This document shows positions 53,845 through 63,697 of a stretch of DNA of 64,000 nt, in pieces. Each line of letters starts with the position of its first letter. Within the stretch, counting starts at the first letter, position 1. Made by a program: the position numbers and the translations under genes. The notes below the pieces were generated by a model. The model worked only from the letters and a program-made list of their open reading frames with translations, made no database searches and had not been told where the DNA came from. Source of the DNA: Celerinatantimonas yamalensis (GTDB taxonomy: Bacteria > Pseudomonadota > Gammaproteobacteria > Enterobacterales > Celerinatantimonadaceae); contig NZ_JBEQCT010000001.1 of NCBI RefSeq assembly GCF_046054155.1, forward strand, positions 372,001 to 436,000. Direction: 5' to 3'.

Positions 53845-54426
53845 CTAACTTTCAATCATTATCGCGAATGGCTCGAGACGTGTTCGCTTCTGGTTTGTCT
53901 GATATTGCCAGTCGAGCGATGTTAATTGATAAAGACAAGCAGGCGGGGTATCAGGTAAGTCGTAGATCGTTTGGCAATAGTGAAACCCTACTTTTTGCAA
54001 TACGTGCTGTGAGGCTTTGTGATGGATTCGTGCAGTGGCTGAAATGATATTTAATTCAAAGTGCTCAAAGCCAGCAATAAGCATTGTTCGTGCAGCTTCG
54101 GTGGCGAAACCATTTCCCCAAGCTTCAACGGCAAAGCGATAACCTAGATTGATAATATGTTGACCTGCAAATAGACGGTGAGATAAGCCGCCAAATCCGA
54201 GAATATGGTTTGGTTGATGTTGATGGCTTATGGCCCACATGCCGAATGACTCACGTTGCCACTGAGTTAACCATGTTTCGAGAGTTGTTTGTGTATAGGC
54301 AAGGTCAGCGAAGGGCCCTAAGGGGTTATAGACGTTGGTGGCGGGATCACCATAAATACGAAACAAATCGGCCAAGTCATCTATTCTAGGTTGCCGTAAA
54401 ACTAAGCGTTGCGTGTTGATATCCAT
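53845..54426 (-). CDS. RimJ/RimL-type GNAT acetyltransferase
   Basis: A 193-residue GNAT: N-terminal INTQRLVLRQPRIDDLADLFRIYGDP (quoted in part: RLVLRQPRIDDL), acetyl-CoA loop EAWGNGFATEAARTM (about 101-115) and ASQHVLQKVGFHYCQ (about 138-152). This is the RimJ/RimL-like group acting on protein N-termini or small molecules. Isolated between two long gene-poor spacers, which suggests an accessory gene. Substrate unknown. Confidence 0.87.
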   Translation of the reverse strand: MDINTQRLVLRQPRIDDLADLFRIYGDPATNVYNPLGPFADLAYTQTTLETWLTQWQRESFGMWAISHQHQPNHILGFGGLSHRLFAGQHIINLGYRFAVEAWGNGFATEAARTMLIAGFEHFELNIISATARIHHKASQHVLQKVGFHYCQTIYDLPDTPPACLYQLTSLDWQYQTNQKRTRLEPFAIMIES

Positions 54427-55303
54427 ACAAAAAATTGCAAACTGATCTGTTTATAAGGCTACCATACGCGCATGATGTGTCACTTGTATGAATTGGAGTG
54501 CTATTCAACAGCTATTATTTTCTCATCTATCAATAGATGATTCCATCGCTTTGAGATCTATTACCATGATTTGTTATTGAATATTAATGTGAAGAGCGCC
54601 TATTTGAGGTAGCACTACATTTTTCATCTTTGCCTTTGCAAGTTATCGCGATTTAGTGGCTCCTTGCCAATAGCGACTACGTTTAGGTACTACACTGAAT
54701 TAGCTGCGATATTACTATTGCCATGGTATGTTGCAAAGTAAGCGGGGCGGAATAACTGGAGCAATATGGAGAGGGTATGTTGTTCGAAAATAAAGTAACC
54801 AAGTGATAGTCAATGCATTATCTAAGCTTGTCTGGTAGCTTTTTTTTGAATTCAGATCAGCCAATACGAATGGTTGATATAGTGGGTAAGGCCATTCAAG
54901 TTCGCGCCGTATATATAGACTTAGGTGAAAGAAGCGATAATGGCTTCAGTAATACGCCCAAAATATAGTAGGTTTTAATCTTTGTGAAAGGGAGATGGGT
55001 CCTTTGCCTTAGTCACTTGGATTGATGACGATAAAAGCTAATCTAGATGGTTCATCGCTGAGAATAGATTGTTCATGTGCTTTGCTTGTATAGGTAGATG
55101 AGTCATGTTCTTAGCTGCCTTTGATTTCGTCCTGCAACATATTTAAGCTCTGCTATGACGAAAGTTGGTCGCATTACTTTTGACTTTTATCACCACGATG
55201 AAGTGGCCAATCTGATATAGATACATTGTGAGAATAGTGGCTATCTTTATTGCCGGGATCTCGTTACCATTTATGCCATTTTTAACGATAGAGGATGTAA
55301 GTT
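54427..55303. other. Gene-poor region, about 880 bp
   Basis: No gene supported. A small terminator-like element (AAGCT, 8-base loop, AGCTT plus seven further Ts, 54824-54847) hints at a lost or short transcript upstream of it. Otherwise all frames are broken. Confidence 0.45.
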
Positions 55304-55750
55304 TTGCAAATTTGGGTAGATGCGGATGCCTGTCCGCGAGTCATTCGAGATATCTTAGTGCGTGCGGCGAACAAACAATGTATTAAAACCACATTTGTTG
55401 CTAATCAACCAGTGGCTGTGACTCGCTCAGCTTTTGTCATGCAGTGGCAAGTGAATCAAGGGTTCGATGAAGCTGACAATGAGATTGTGCGGCGAGTTTG
55501 TAATGATGACATTGTGATCACTCAAGATCTAAGACTTGCTCAAGCAGCGCTGGCTAAGGATGCTAAAGTGATGAGCCCTAGGGGGCAAGTCTTCGATAGC
55601 GCGACGATCGATTCTAAAGTTGAGCGTCGTGACGTGCATGAAATGCTTCGTGAAAGCGGTATCATGATGGGTGGCCCTGCGACATTATCCAGCCGGGATA
55701 GCCAGCAGTTCTCTAACCAATTACAACAATGGTTGTTTAGCGTTGGATAA
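55304..55750 (+). CDS. yaiI: YaiI/YqxD family protein (UPF0178)
   Basis: A 148-residue PIN-like protein: IWVDADACPRVIRDILVRAA at the start (acidic site Asp4, Asp6), ANQPVAV, GFDEADNEIVRRV, DIVITQDLRLAQAAL and SPRGQVFD, with ESGIMMGGPATLSSRD near the end. Putative nuclease fold; function unproven. TTG start with GAGGATG about eight bases upstream. Confidence 0.9.
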   Translation: MQIWVDADACPRVIRDILVRAANKQCIKTTFVANQPVAVTRSAFVMQWQVNQGFDEADNEIVRRVCNDDIVITQDLRLAQAALAKDAKVMSPRGQVFDSATIDSKVERRDVHEMLRESGIMMGGPATLSSRDSQQFSNQLQQWLFSVG

Positions 55751-55780
55751 TGAATAACGCCACCCTGAATGTGCGCGTTG

Positions 55781-56551
55781 TTACCATTTTTTCTTCGGCT
55801 GAAAGATCACATCGAGCTCATCTTGCTCTTTCATTTCTTTCTCTTTGTCTTCTTTTTGTTTAGTTTGCACTTTTTTTAGTTTTTCACTCATATCATCGTT
55901 CATTTGGCGCATTTGCGCCAACCGCTGCTCTAAATATTCGTCTCGATCACTGAGACCGTTTAAAACGCTAATTGCTTTATTCAACAGTTGCCTTGAACTA
56001 CCCCATTGGCGCATGGCCTGTGATTCCAGGGCACGCTTAATGGTATTTTCAATGTTAACTTTGAGTATCATTAGTTCGAGCTTTCTGTCTTCAGCAACAA
56101 AGATGGATGTTGCTATTCGTCCTCGGGCATGCTCTGAGCGGATCACTGCTCGTAATCGTTTAATGACTTTAAGCATTTGCACGGCTTCTGCATCGTTGTC
56201 AGGAATCCGTAGCTGTTGGTTATTCTCAAAGCCACGATCTTGCAGTTGACTAATTTGATTCTGACTGGCACCGAGCCTATCCGTTAACCCTTTCACATCA
56301 GGGTCAATTCTTTTTATCTGTTGCAGTGAGTGCATAATGCGTTTGTGTAGAATCAACATGATCTCAGTCGAGTAGGGCAGACGTGCTGAATTTAACAGCA
56401 AATCTTCACTTTCGCTGATGAACGTTTTTTGTCGTGCAATCGCTGCTCGTTGGTCAGCCTGCTGTTTTTGTTTATATTGCAATACAATGTTGTAGCCGAT
56501 CACCAGAAATAACAAAACACCAATTGCAATGAGTACCAGAGTAAAGATCAT
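55781..56551 (-). CDS. Membrane-anchored coiled-coil protein, unknown function
   Basis: A 256-residue protein with one N-terminal membrane helix (about 3-24, VLIAIGVLLFLVIGYNIVL) and a long helical, highly charged cytoplasmic part. The Lys/Glu-rich region near 215-245 is strongly coiled-coil, and the tail ends FQPKKKW. I recognise no enzymatic motif; similar proteins beside kinase genes occur in Vibrio-like genomes and are often left hypothetical. It starts 27 bp after the histidine kinase gene, so the two are an operon. Confidence 0.75.
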   Translation of the reverse strand: MIFTLVLIAIGVLLFLVIGYNIVLQYKQKQQADQRAAIARQKTFISESEDLLLNSARLPYSTEIMLILHKRIMHSLQQIKRIDPDVKGLTDRLGASQNQISQLQDRGFENNQQLRIPDNDAEAVQMLKVIKRLRAVIRSEHARGRIATSIFVAEDRKLELMILKVNIENTIKRALESQAMRQWGSSRQLLNKAISVLNGLSDRDEYLEQRLAQMRQMNDDMSEKLKKVQTKQKEDKEKEMKEQDELDVIFQPKKKW

Positions 56552-56578
56552 ATCCGATTGCCACGATCCTTCTTCAGG

Positions 56579-57274
56579 TTAGGGAAGGTGTAATACAAAT
56601 TCACCACCACACAAATTTCCTTGATTTGATAGAGAGACATAGCCATGATGAGCTCCATTATTGTGCGCATTTGCGACGACCTTTGCAAAATATAACCCGA
56701 GACCATGTTTTCTGTGTCTCCACTGGGTTGATGAAAGTTGTTGTGATGCTAACACTAATATCTCATCAGAAAACCCTTCGCCATCATCATTTATGCTGAC
56801 TCTTAATAGAGTATCGACTACGCTCGCAGTTATTTGAATCTTTTTTTGGCAGAAGCGTAAGGCGTTAACCAGTGCATCATTTAGAATGAAAGTGATTAAT
56901 TGTTGATCACAAATCCATGTGAGATCTCGGTCAACTTCGATTGATATGGTAACTCGGCGGCGAAAAGCAAGCCACTGATAATGTGCATAGACATCATCCA
57001 GCAGATCTACGATGAAAATATTTTCTTTGTGAATAGGTAATCGTTGTTGCTCCGATTGAGCTTGGTACAACGTAAGCAATTGAACTAATGTAGCATTCAT
57101 TCGAGCCGTTTGATAGGACAATTCGGTGAGTTCGTCCTGTTCTTGGAGGGGGCGCTCAATTTGTCGGCTGGCAATCGTTTCAATAGATTGACTCAATAAA
57201 TTCAGCGTATTTTTGACGTCATGAATGGTGGTAGCCATTATCGTGGAAAAATCTAACGAATCAGAGCAACGCAT
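56579..57274 (-). CDS. Soluble sensor histidine kinase without sensor domain
   Basis: A 231-residue kinase core. Phosphoacceptor His in TTIHDVKNTLNLLS (H18), N box NDALVNALRFCQ (about 130), G1 box INDDGEGFSDE and G2 box HGLGLYFAKVVANAH. There is no membrane helix or PAS domain, so the input must come from partner proteins; the downstream membrane coiled-coil protein is a candidate. No response regulator gene lies nearby. An internal ATG at residue 13 is an alternative start. Confidence 0.85.
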   Translation of the reverse strand: MRCSDSLDFSTIMATTIHDVKNTLNLLSQSIETIASRQIERPLQEQDELTELSYQTARMNATLVQLLTLYQAQSEQQRLPIHKENIFIVDLLDDVYAHYQWLAFRRRVTISIEVDRDLTWICDQQLITFILNDALVNALRFCQKKIQITASVVDTLLRVSINDDGEGFSDEILVLASQQLSSTQWRHRKHGLGLYFAKVVANAHNNGAHHGYVSLSNQGNLCGGEFVLHLP

Positions 57275-57427
57275 AAACAGAGCCTTTAAAAATTAAAATA
57301 ACTCAGGCAAGCTTAACGGGTGCCGCTATGAGCGTAAAGTTGATACTATAAAATAGCCTGAGTTAGCAGATTCTGCTGCTCGTTTATAATGGTGGCAAAC
57401 CATTTAATGACAAGTTGATAAAAGCCG

Positions 57428-58414
57428 ATGAAATTACAGCAATTACGATACATCGTAGAAGTTCTGAACCATGACCTGAATGTCTCCGCAACCGCAGAGA
57501 GCTTGTATACATCTCAACCAGGAATTAGTAAACAGATCCGTACCTTGGAAGATGAACTCGGGATCCAAATTTTTGAACGTAGTGGTAAACATTTGACGCG
57601 AGTGACATCCGCTGGACATGAAATAATTCGCATCAGTTCTGAAATTTTAGCAAAAGTTGAGAGTATTAAAGCTGTTGCTAGCCAGCATACTCATCCCGAT
57701 CAGGGAACGCTAAATATATCCACGACTCATACTCAAGCTCGCTATGCGTTGCCCGAAGCTATTCGCGGATTTATTCAGCGTTATCCAAATGTGTTACTCA
57801 ATATGCACCAAGGAACACCTGCGCAGATTGCGGAGGCAGTTGCTAAGGGAACCGCAGATTTTGCCATTGCTACAGAAGCGATGTATATCTTCTCTGATTT
57901 GATTACACTTCCTTGTTATCACTGGAATCGCAGTATTTTAGTCAAGCCTGATCACCCATTAGCCAAAAAACAGTTTCGCGGTGAATTACTGACCATTGAA
58001 GATGTTGCACGTTATTCGTTGGTGACCTATATCTTTGGGTTCACCGGTAAGTCAGAGCTTGATCAGGCATTTAATGATGCTGGCTTGAAACCTAAAATTG
58101 TCTTTACGGCCACTGATGCCGATGTGATCAAAACCTATGTACGCGTAGGGATTGGGATTGGGGTACTCGCCAGTATGGCGATCGATCCAGAGCAAGATAA
58201 AGATCTCGTCGCGATTGATGCAAGCCACATATTTAAAGCGAGTACCACCAAAATCTGCTTTAGGAAGGGTACTTTTTTACGCAGCTATATGTATGATTTT
58301 ATCGAGCGATTCGCACCCCATTTAACGCGTAATCTGGTTGACCAAGCGGTTCAAACCAAATCATTAGAGGAGTTTGAAGCGCTGTTTTGTGATCTCGAAT
58401 TGCCCGTATATTAA
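57428..58414 (+). CDS. cysB: CysB, LysR-type regulator of cysteine biosynthesis
   Basis: A 328-residue LysR-family activator responding to N-acetylserine. N-terminal winged HTH (MKLQQLRYIVEV, TSQPGISKQIRTLEDELG) and effector domain with TTHTQARYALP and GTPAQIAEAVAKGTADFAI, all CysB hallmarks, including length (324 in E. coli). It turns on sulfate uptake and reduction genes; none is adjacent apart from the distant SulP gene. Single gene, divergent from the kinase operon. Confidence 0.96.
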   Translation: MKLQQLRYIVEVLNHDLNVSATAESLYTSQPGISKQIRTLEDELGIQIFERSGKHLTRVTSAGHEIIRISSEILAKVESIKAVASQHTHPDQGTLNISTTHTQARYALPEAIRGFIQRYPNVLLNMHQGTPAQIAEAVAKGTADFAIATEAMYIFSDLITLPCYHWNRSILVKPDHPLAKKQFRGELLTIEDVARYSLVTYIFGFTGKSELDQAFNDAGLKPKIVFTATDADVIKTYVRVGIGIGVLASMAIDPEQDKDLVAIDASHIFKASTTKICFRKGTFLRSYMYDFIERFAPHLTRNLVDQAVQTKSLEEFEALFCDLELPVY

Positions 58415-58436
58415 CTTGTCTGCTCGCTGTTATAGG

Positions 58437-58468
58437 TTGCCGTTAGCATTCAATAATATTAACGGCAA
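58437..58468. terminator. Inverted repeat between convergent cysB and sdaA
   Basis: TTGCCGTTA (58437-58445) and TAACGGCAA (58460-58468) are perfect inverted arms around a 14-base loop. They include the sdaA stop codon. No T tract, so termination is a guess. Confidence 0.4.
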
Positions 58469-59813
58469 GTCCACCTCGAGCTGTTTCTTTGTATTTTGTT
58501 TTCATATCCTTGCCTGTCTGCCACATGGTGCGAATTGCTTTGTCCAATGAGATTGTATGTAGTCCTGTTCCTCGCAGTGCTAATCGGCAGGCATTCAACG
58601 CTTTAATAGCGCCCATTGCATTGCGTTCTATACAGGGGACTTGGACTAAGCCACCAACCGGATCGCAAGTGAGCCCCAAATTATGTTCGATGGCGATTTC
58701 AGCCGCATTTTCAACCTGTTCAGGTGTTGCGCCTAAAATTGCAGCTAATCCAGCTGCGGCCATTGATGCTGCAACGCCAACTTCACCTTGACAACCTACT
58801 TCAGCCCCAGAGATAGAGGCATTTTGTTTGTACAAGCTACCAATTGCAGTTGCAGTTAAAAAGTAACTTCTGCAATGCTGACGAGTGAGTGGCATGATAA
58901 ATCGATTAAAGTACGCTAATGTCGCGGGAATAATGCCTGCTGCACCATTAGTTGGCGCAGTTACTACTCGTCCACCTGCAGCATTTTCTTCACTGACAGA
59001 TAAAGCAAATAAGTTAACCCAATCCAGTACATTTAGTGGATCACCAGAAAGCTTGTCGATCGCTTGCAATTGCTGATGAAGAATGGGGGCGCGGCGTTTT
59101 AATTTAAGCCCGCCTGGCAAAATCCCTTCATTTTGCATCCCGCGCTCAATACAATGATTCATGACTTGCCATAGCCGTTCACAATAATCATCGATCGCTT
59201 CAGTGCTATGAACTTGTTGTTCATTTGCCATGACGACTGCAGCAATACTCAAGCCTTGCTGTTCACAATGTTGTAGGAGTGCTTGACCACTTTTGAATGC
59301 AAAAGGCTCATTGATAGGGTCTTGTAGTGCCTCGGGTGGAAAGGACTCATCAGCATCTGCGATAAATCCCCCACCGAGCGAGTAGTAAGTTTTGTCGATG
59401 CTTGTTCCATCAACAAAGCGCGCATGAAACGTCATCGCATTGTTGTGCCCTGGATGGCTTTTGCGCCGATGGAATGTGACCCCCCCACGTCTTGGGAAAG
59501 CAATGTTTTGTTGCCCAGCCAAGCAAAGTAGCTGTTTGGTATCAACATCAGCTAACATGCGCTCGATCTGATCGCAATCAACCTGTTCAGGATGTTCACC
59601 CAGTAGTCCTAAAATAATGGCCTTACCGGTACCATGGCCCCGCCCAGTGGCCCCTAGTGAACCAAATAACTCAATACTCAACTCGGTTTGTGCATTAAAC
59701 AAGGAATGCTTAATCAACCAATCGGCAAATTGCCGAGCAGCCAGCATTGGACCTACTGTGTGAGAACTCGATGGGCCGATACCAATGGAGAACAGATCAA
59801 AAACGCTGATCAT
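58443..59813 (-). CDS. sdaA: L-serine ammonia-lyase, iron-sulfur type
   Basis: A 456-residue single-chain serine deaminase making pyruvate and ammonia with a [4Fe-4S] cluster. N-terminal beta domain with SVFDLFSIGIGPSSSHTVGPM (quoted in part: GIGPSSSHTVGPM), C-terminal catalytic domain with GAAGIIPATLAYF, GCQGEVGVAASMAAAGL and the cluster-binding CDPVGGLVQVPCIERN. E. coli SdaA has 454 residues. The gene lies after nudL and pabB, exactly as in E. coli, in a pabB-nudL-sdaA unit. Confidence 0.95.
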   Translation of the reverse strand: MISVFDLFSIGIGPSSSHTVGPMLAARQFADWLIKHSLFNAQTELSIELFGSLGATGRGHGTGKAIILGLLGEHPEQVDCDQIERMLADVDTKQLLCLAGQQNIAFPRRGGVTFHRRKSHPGHNNAMTFHARFVDGTSIDKTYYSLGGGFIADADESFPPEALQDPINEPFAFKSGQALLQHCEQQGLSIAAVVMANEQQVHSTEAIDDYCERLWQVMNHCIERGMQNEGILPGGLKLKRRAPILHQQLQAIDKLSGDPLNVLDWVNLFALSVSEENAAGGRVVTAPTNGAAGIIPATLAYFNRFIMPLTRQHCRSYFLTATAIGSLYKQNASISGAEVGCQGEVGVAASMAAAGLAAILGATPEQVENAAEIAIEHNLGLTCDPVGGLVQVPCIERNAMGAIKALNACRLALRGTGLHTISLDKAIRTMWQTGKDMKTKYKETARGGLAVNIIEC

Positions 59814-59833
59814 AACGATATTATCCTCTGTAT

Positions 59834-60403
59834 TTAACAGGATTGATCACAATTTGTTTGAGCGAGGCGATATAATACCGCGGCCGTTGCACCCCATATA
59901 ACGCGGTTTTCAATCTCAATAAAATGGATCGTTTGCAAGGTGCCTCGCCGATAAATAGCTAGATGCGAATAATGCCTTGTTTGTAACAAAGGTTCTAGAG
60001 GGAGAGTAAATATTTCGGAGACTTCATAAGGATTTGCTTTTATTTGTGAAGTATCATGCACCATACCAACAAATGGTGTCATGGTGAATGATTGACCTGC
60101 ATCTTGATTCGGGAGCTGCGCAATCACGTCGATGTGTTGGGCTGATAACTGGATTTCCTCAAAGGTTTCACGCAAAGCGGTGTCTCGTAACGATGCATCA
60201 TTGTCATCTTTACGTCCTCCCGGAAAGGCAAATTGACCTCGATGATGGCGCATTTGCTGACTACGGCGGATCATGATCAACCGCCAATTATGGGTATCTT
60301 GGTAAATGGGTAATAGCACCGCAGAGGCGATTCGCTCTGCGGGTATTGGCGATAGGTTGACATCAGCGGTTAATATGAGTCGATTAAGCCAATGCTGAGT
60401 CAT
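59834..60403 (-). CDS. nudL: NudL-type Nudix hydrolase, CoA pyrophosphatase
   Basis: A 189-residue Nudix protein of the CoA-pyrophosphatase subgroup. MRHHRGQFAFPGGRKDD (the UPF0035 CoA motif) runs into the Nudix box GGRKDDNDASLRDTALRETFEEI (quoted in part: ALRETFEEI). YEVSEIF and FIEIENRVIWGATAAVL follow. Expected to cleave CoA and its derivatives to phosphopantetheine. I use ATG 60403; the frame extends three codons to TTG. Overlaps the pabB stop by 20 bases, so it is coupled to pabB. Confidence 0.93.
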   Translation of the reverse strand: MTQHWLNRLILTADVNLSPIPAERIASAVLLPIYQDTHNWRLIMIRRSQQMRHHRGQFAFPGGRKDDNDASLRDTALRETFEEIQLSAQHIDVIAQLPNQDAGQSFTMTPFVGMVHDTSQIKANPYEVSEIFTLPLEPLLQTRHYSHLAIYRRGTLQTIHFIEIENRVIWGATAAVLYRLAQTNCDQSC

Positions 60404-61754
60404 TTTCTTCAAGCTTTAGAACTGGGAGAATACGGGCAAGTTTATCAAGACATTCTTGATATTCATCAGCTACTATCGAGTCGGCGATGATCCCGCCACC
60501 CGCCCAGCTATAGAGGTGGTTGTCTTCTGCAACAAGAGTTCGAATAGTGATGTTAGTATCCATACGGCCATTTTGACTGATATAGCCTATGGCACCGCAG
60601 TATGCATTGCGCCGATGAGGCTCTAAAGTCTCAATTATTTCCATGGCGCGGATCTTAGGTGCACCGGTAATAGACCCACCCGGAAAGCAAGCTCTCAGTA
60701 GATCCTCTGCACTTAAACCAGTTTTTAACGTTCCTGTTACGGTGCTCACTAGATGATGAACCGCTTGGAAGCTTTCAATGGCGAACAATGAAGGAACCGC
60801 TACACTACCAGGCTGGCTCACGCGGCCAATATCATTGCGTAATAAATCAACAATCATGACGTTTTCAGCGCGATCTTTATCAGAATTTTGCAACTCTTGA
60901 GCCAATTGTTGATCACGCAATGATTGGTCACTGCGGGGGCGAGTGCCTTTAATAGGTTTGGTTTCAATGTGCTGGCCATTAAGTGCAATAAAACGTTCTG
61001 GTGACAAAGATAGCACGGTTGAGGTGGCAAGCCTTGAATAGGCACAATAGGGGGCCTGATTAGCTGAAAATAGCCGCTGGTAGGCGACTCGGATATCACC
61101 TTGAAACTGACAACTGAATTGCTGCGTTAAGTTAATCTGATAACAGTCACCACTGATGATGTAGTCTTGAATACGAGCGAATGCATTTTGATAGGCATCA
61201 AAAGGTAAATTAGTTTGCCAACTTCGAGCAAGCTTAAAAGTGCCAAGAGGGGACGGGCGGTGTTGCATCAACCAGTTGCGGCGTTGTTGCCAGTACAGAT
61301 GAGCATCACTGTGATTGACCACGAGCCAGCGTTTGCGCTGTTCATGATCAACGATGAGCGCCCAGTCATAAATACCAACTGCCATATCTGGCGTTCGTAA
61401 CTGCGCTTTTGAACGCTCTTTAATCGATTCAACTCGGCGGCCTAGATCATAGCCAAATAACCCTACCACGCCACCGCAAAATGGCAATTCGCACTCTACT
61501 GAGGCGCCAAGCAGTTGATGTCGGAAACGATGACAAAGTTCAAACGGATCCGTCTCGCTCGTATCGGTATGCTGCTGCGTTTGAATATGCGTATGGGCCC
61601 CAAAAGTTTGTAATGTAGCAATGGGATCGGCGACATAAATATCATAACGGCCATCGCTTGCTGGTGCTGATTGCAGTATTTGACACCAGGCATGTTCGCC
61701 AAAATCGCACATAAAATTAGCGGGGTCGTAATCTATTTGTTGATAAAGGATCAT
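60384..61754 (-). CDS. pabB: Aminodeoxychorismate synthase component I
   Basis: A 456-residue chorismate-utilising enzyme making 4-amino-4-deoxychorismate for folate, with ammonia from PabA. PIKGTRPR (PabB-type lysine, unlike TrpE), DKDRAENVMIVDLLRNDIGRV (quoted in part: MIVDLLRNDIGRV), VSTVTGTLKTGL and FPGGSITGAPKIRAMEIIE. E. coli PabB has 453 residues. First gene of pabB-nudL-sdaA. No obvious ribosome site. Confidence 0.95.
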   Translation of the reverse strand: MILYQQIDYDPANFMCDFGEHAWCQILQSAPASDGRYDIYVADPIATLQTFGAHTHIQTQQHTDTSETDPFELCHRFRHQLLGASVECELPFCGGVVGLFGYDLGRRVESIKERSKAQLRTPDMAVGIYDWALIVDHEQRKRWLVVNHSDAHLYWQQRRNWLMQHRPSPLGTFKLARSWQTNLPFDAYQNAFARIQDYIISGDCYQINLTQQFSCQFQGDIRVAYQRLFSANQAPYCAYSRLATSTVLSLSPERFIALNGQHIETKPIKGTRPRSDQSLRDQQLAQELQNSDKDRAENVMIVDLLRNDIGRVSQPGSVAVPSLFAIESFQAVHHLVSTVTGTLKTGLSAEDLLRACFPGGSITGAPKIRAMEIIETLEPHRRNAYCGAIGYISQNGRMDTNITIRTLVAEDNHLYSWAGGGIIADSIVADEYQECLDKLARILPVLKLEENDSALA

Positions 61755-62003
61755 TGTTTTATGCTCAAGGTCATAACTATGTTGCTTACCACTAGCCGCA
61801 GTTGGCGACTAAGCGTAGCATAAATCATGGTTTAGGTCTGTCATCTGTGGTTTCAAATTGCTGTCTATACAGATTATTTTTTGACTTTCTTAAATGTTAA
61901 TAGAATGATACAGATAAATTGTCATCCATTAAATGACTAACTACGCAGCTGCAGGCGCTGTGCCATCCACATTAAATATCGCTGATTTTAAGGAGATGTT
62001 GTC

Positions 62004-63515
62004 ATGACACTCATCCGCAAACAGGATGTGATCGACAGTATTGCCGATGCTTTACAGTTTATATCTTATTATCACCCCACTGATTTTGTACAAGCTATGA
62101 GCAAAGCTTATGAAAAAGAGCAAAATCCTGCGGCCAAAGATGCCATTGCTCAGATACTCATTAACTCTCGTATGTCAGCTGAAGGGCATCGCCCGATTTG
62201 CCAAGATACAGGAATCGTGACTGTATTTGTCAAAGTTGGTATGCAGGTTCAATGGGATTGTGATCAGCCATTGCAAGAGATGATCGATGAAGGTGTCGCC
62301 AAAGCCTATCTAAACTTGGCTAATCCTTTGCGCCAATCGATTGTTGCAGATCCTGCGGGTGCGCGCACAAATACGCGTAATAATGCCCCTGCTGTTGTTC
62401 ACACTGAATTAGTTCGCGGTGATAAAGTTACGGTTAGCATTGCGGCGAAGGGAGGTGGTTCAGAGAATAAATCCAAACTAGCTATGCTCAATCCTTCAGA
62501 TGATATTGTGAAATGGGTTGAGAAAGTACTACCCACGATGGGCGCAGGTTGGTGTCCGCCTGGAATACTTGGCATTGGGATTGGTGGAACGGCTGAAAAG
62601 GCAGCGGTTATGGCAAAAGAAGCGCTGATGGGGCATTGTGATATTCACGAGTTACAAGCGCGTGGGGCGACAACCACTGATGAGCAACTTCGCTTAGATA
62701 TTTATGAGTGTGCTAATAAATCAGGTATTGGTGCGCAGGGGCTAGGTGGTTTGACCACTGTACTCGATGTTAAAGTGAAGTCATGCCCAACTCACGCAGC
62801 ATCTAAACCAGTTGCTCTAATCCCTAACTGCGCTGCAACTCGTCATATCGATTTTACCCTTGATGGCAGCGGGCCGGCTCAATTTATCCCGCCTGATCTT
62901 GATCTGTGGCCCGCCATTACCCAGAGTAATAGTGAAAGTACTAAACGAGTGGACTTAGATCAGATTACCAAAGAAGAGATCGCGTCTTGGCAAGTCGGTG
63001 ATACGTTGCTGCTTAATGGTAAAATATTAACGGGTCGCGATGCGGCACATAAACGCATTAAAGAGTTGCTCGATGCTGATCAACCTTTACCGGATGGTGT
63101 CGATTTTAATGGTCGATTTATCTACTATGTTGGCCCCGTTGATGCGGTGGGCGATGAAGCGGTTGGACCTGCAGGACCGACCACTTCGACCCGCATGGAT
63201 GGGTTTACTGATATGATGCTTGATAAAACAGGTTTGTTAGGGATGATTGGTAAAGCTGAACGTGGTCCTGAAACCGTTGAGTCAATTCGTCAACACCGGG
63301 CTGTCTATTTAATGGCAGTGGGGGGGGCGGCTTATTTGGTGGCTAAAGCAATCAAAAAATCACGAGTCGTAGCATTTGAAGATCTAGGTATGGAAGCTAT
63401 CTATGAATTTGAAGTGAAAGATATGCCCGTGACCGTTGCTGTCGATAGCTTAGGACAAAATGTTCATCAGCAAGGCCCTGCACTTTGGAAAGTAAAGATC
63501 GCTGAAATGTCTTAA
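62004..63515 (+). CDS. Class I fumarate hydratase (iron-sulfur)
   Basis: A 503-residue [4Fe-4S] fumarase interconverting fumarate and malate in the TCA cycle. Cluster cysteines at 66 (RPICQDTG), 184 (GWCPPGILGIG) and 276 (PNCAATRH) are spaced as in FumA/FumB. DPAGARTNTRNNAPAVVH and GPTTSTRMDGFTD complete the active site. Slightly shorter than FumA (548), the size common in Vibrio and Shewanella relatives. AAGGAG ribosome site. Followed by a terminator. Confidence 0.95.
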   Translation: MTLIRKQDVIDSIADALQFISYYHPTDFVQAMSKAYEKEQNPAAKDAIAQILINSRMSAEGHRPICQDTGIVTVFVKVGMQVQWDCDQPLQEMIDEGVAKAYLNLANPLRQSIVADPAGARTNTRNNAPAVVHTELVRGDKVTVSIAAKGGGSENKSKLAMLNPSDDIVKWVEKVLPTMGAGWCPPGILGIGIGGTAEKAAVMAKEALMGHCDIHELQARGATTTDEQLRLDIYECANKSGIGAQGLGGLTTVLDVKVKSCPTHAASKPVALIPNCAATRHIDFTLDGSGPAQFIPPDLDLWPAITQSNSESTKRVDLDQITKEEIASWQVGDTLLLNGKILTGRDAAHKRIKELLDADQPLPDGVDFNGRFIYYVGPVDAVGDEAVGPAGPTTSTRMDGFTDMMLDKTGLLGMIGKAERGPETVESIRQHRAVYLMAVGGAAYLVAKAIKKSRVVAFEDLGMEAIYEFEVKDMPVTVAVDSLGQNVHQQGPALWKVKIAEMS

Positions 63516-63541
63516 TACAACACTCTAAGTTATAATGTTAC

Positions 63542-63568
63542 AAAAAGGGGCATTAAAGCTCCTTTTTT
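63542..63568 (+). terminator. Rho-independent terminator of the fumarase gene
   Basis: AAAAAGGGGC (63542-63551), loop ATTAAA, GCTCCTTTTTT (63558-63568); one mismatch, with a T run closing the stem. Confidence 0.8.
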
Positions 63569-63697
63569 ATGTCGATAGAGATGGCAGATGCTGTTATCAA
63601 AAGGTTTCTTGAATAGTGCCGAATCATTGAATAGTGGTGGCATTTTATTGATCGCGTTATAAAATGTGCCTCAATCGTTACAAAATGGATTAATTTC

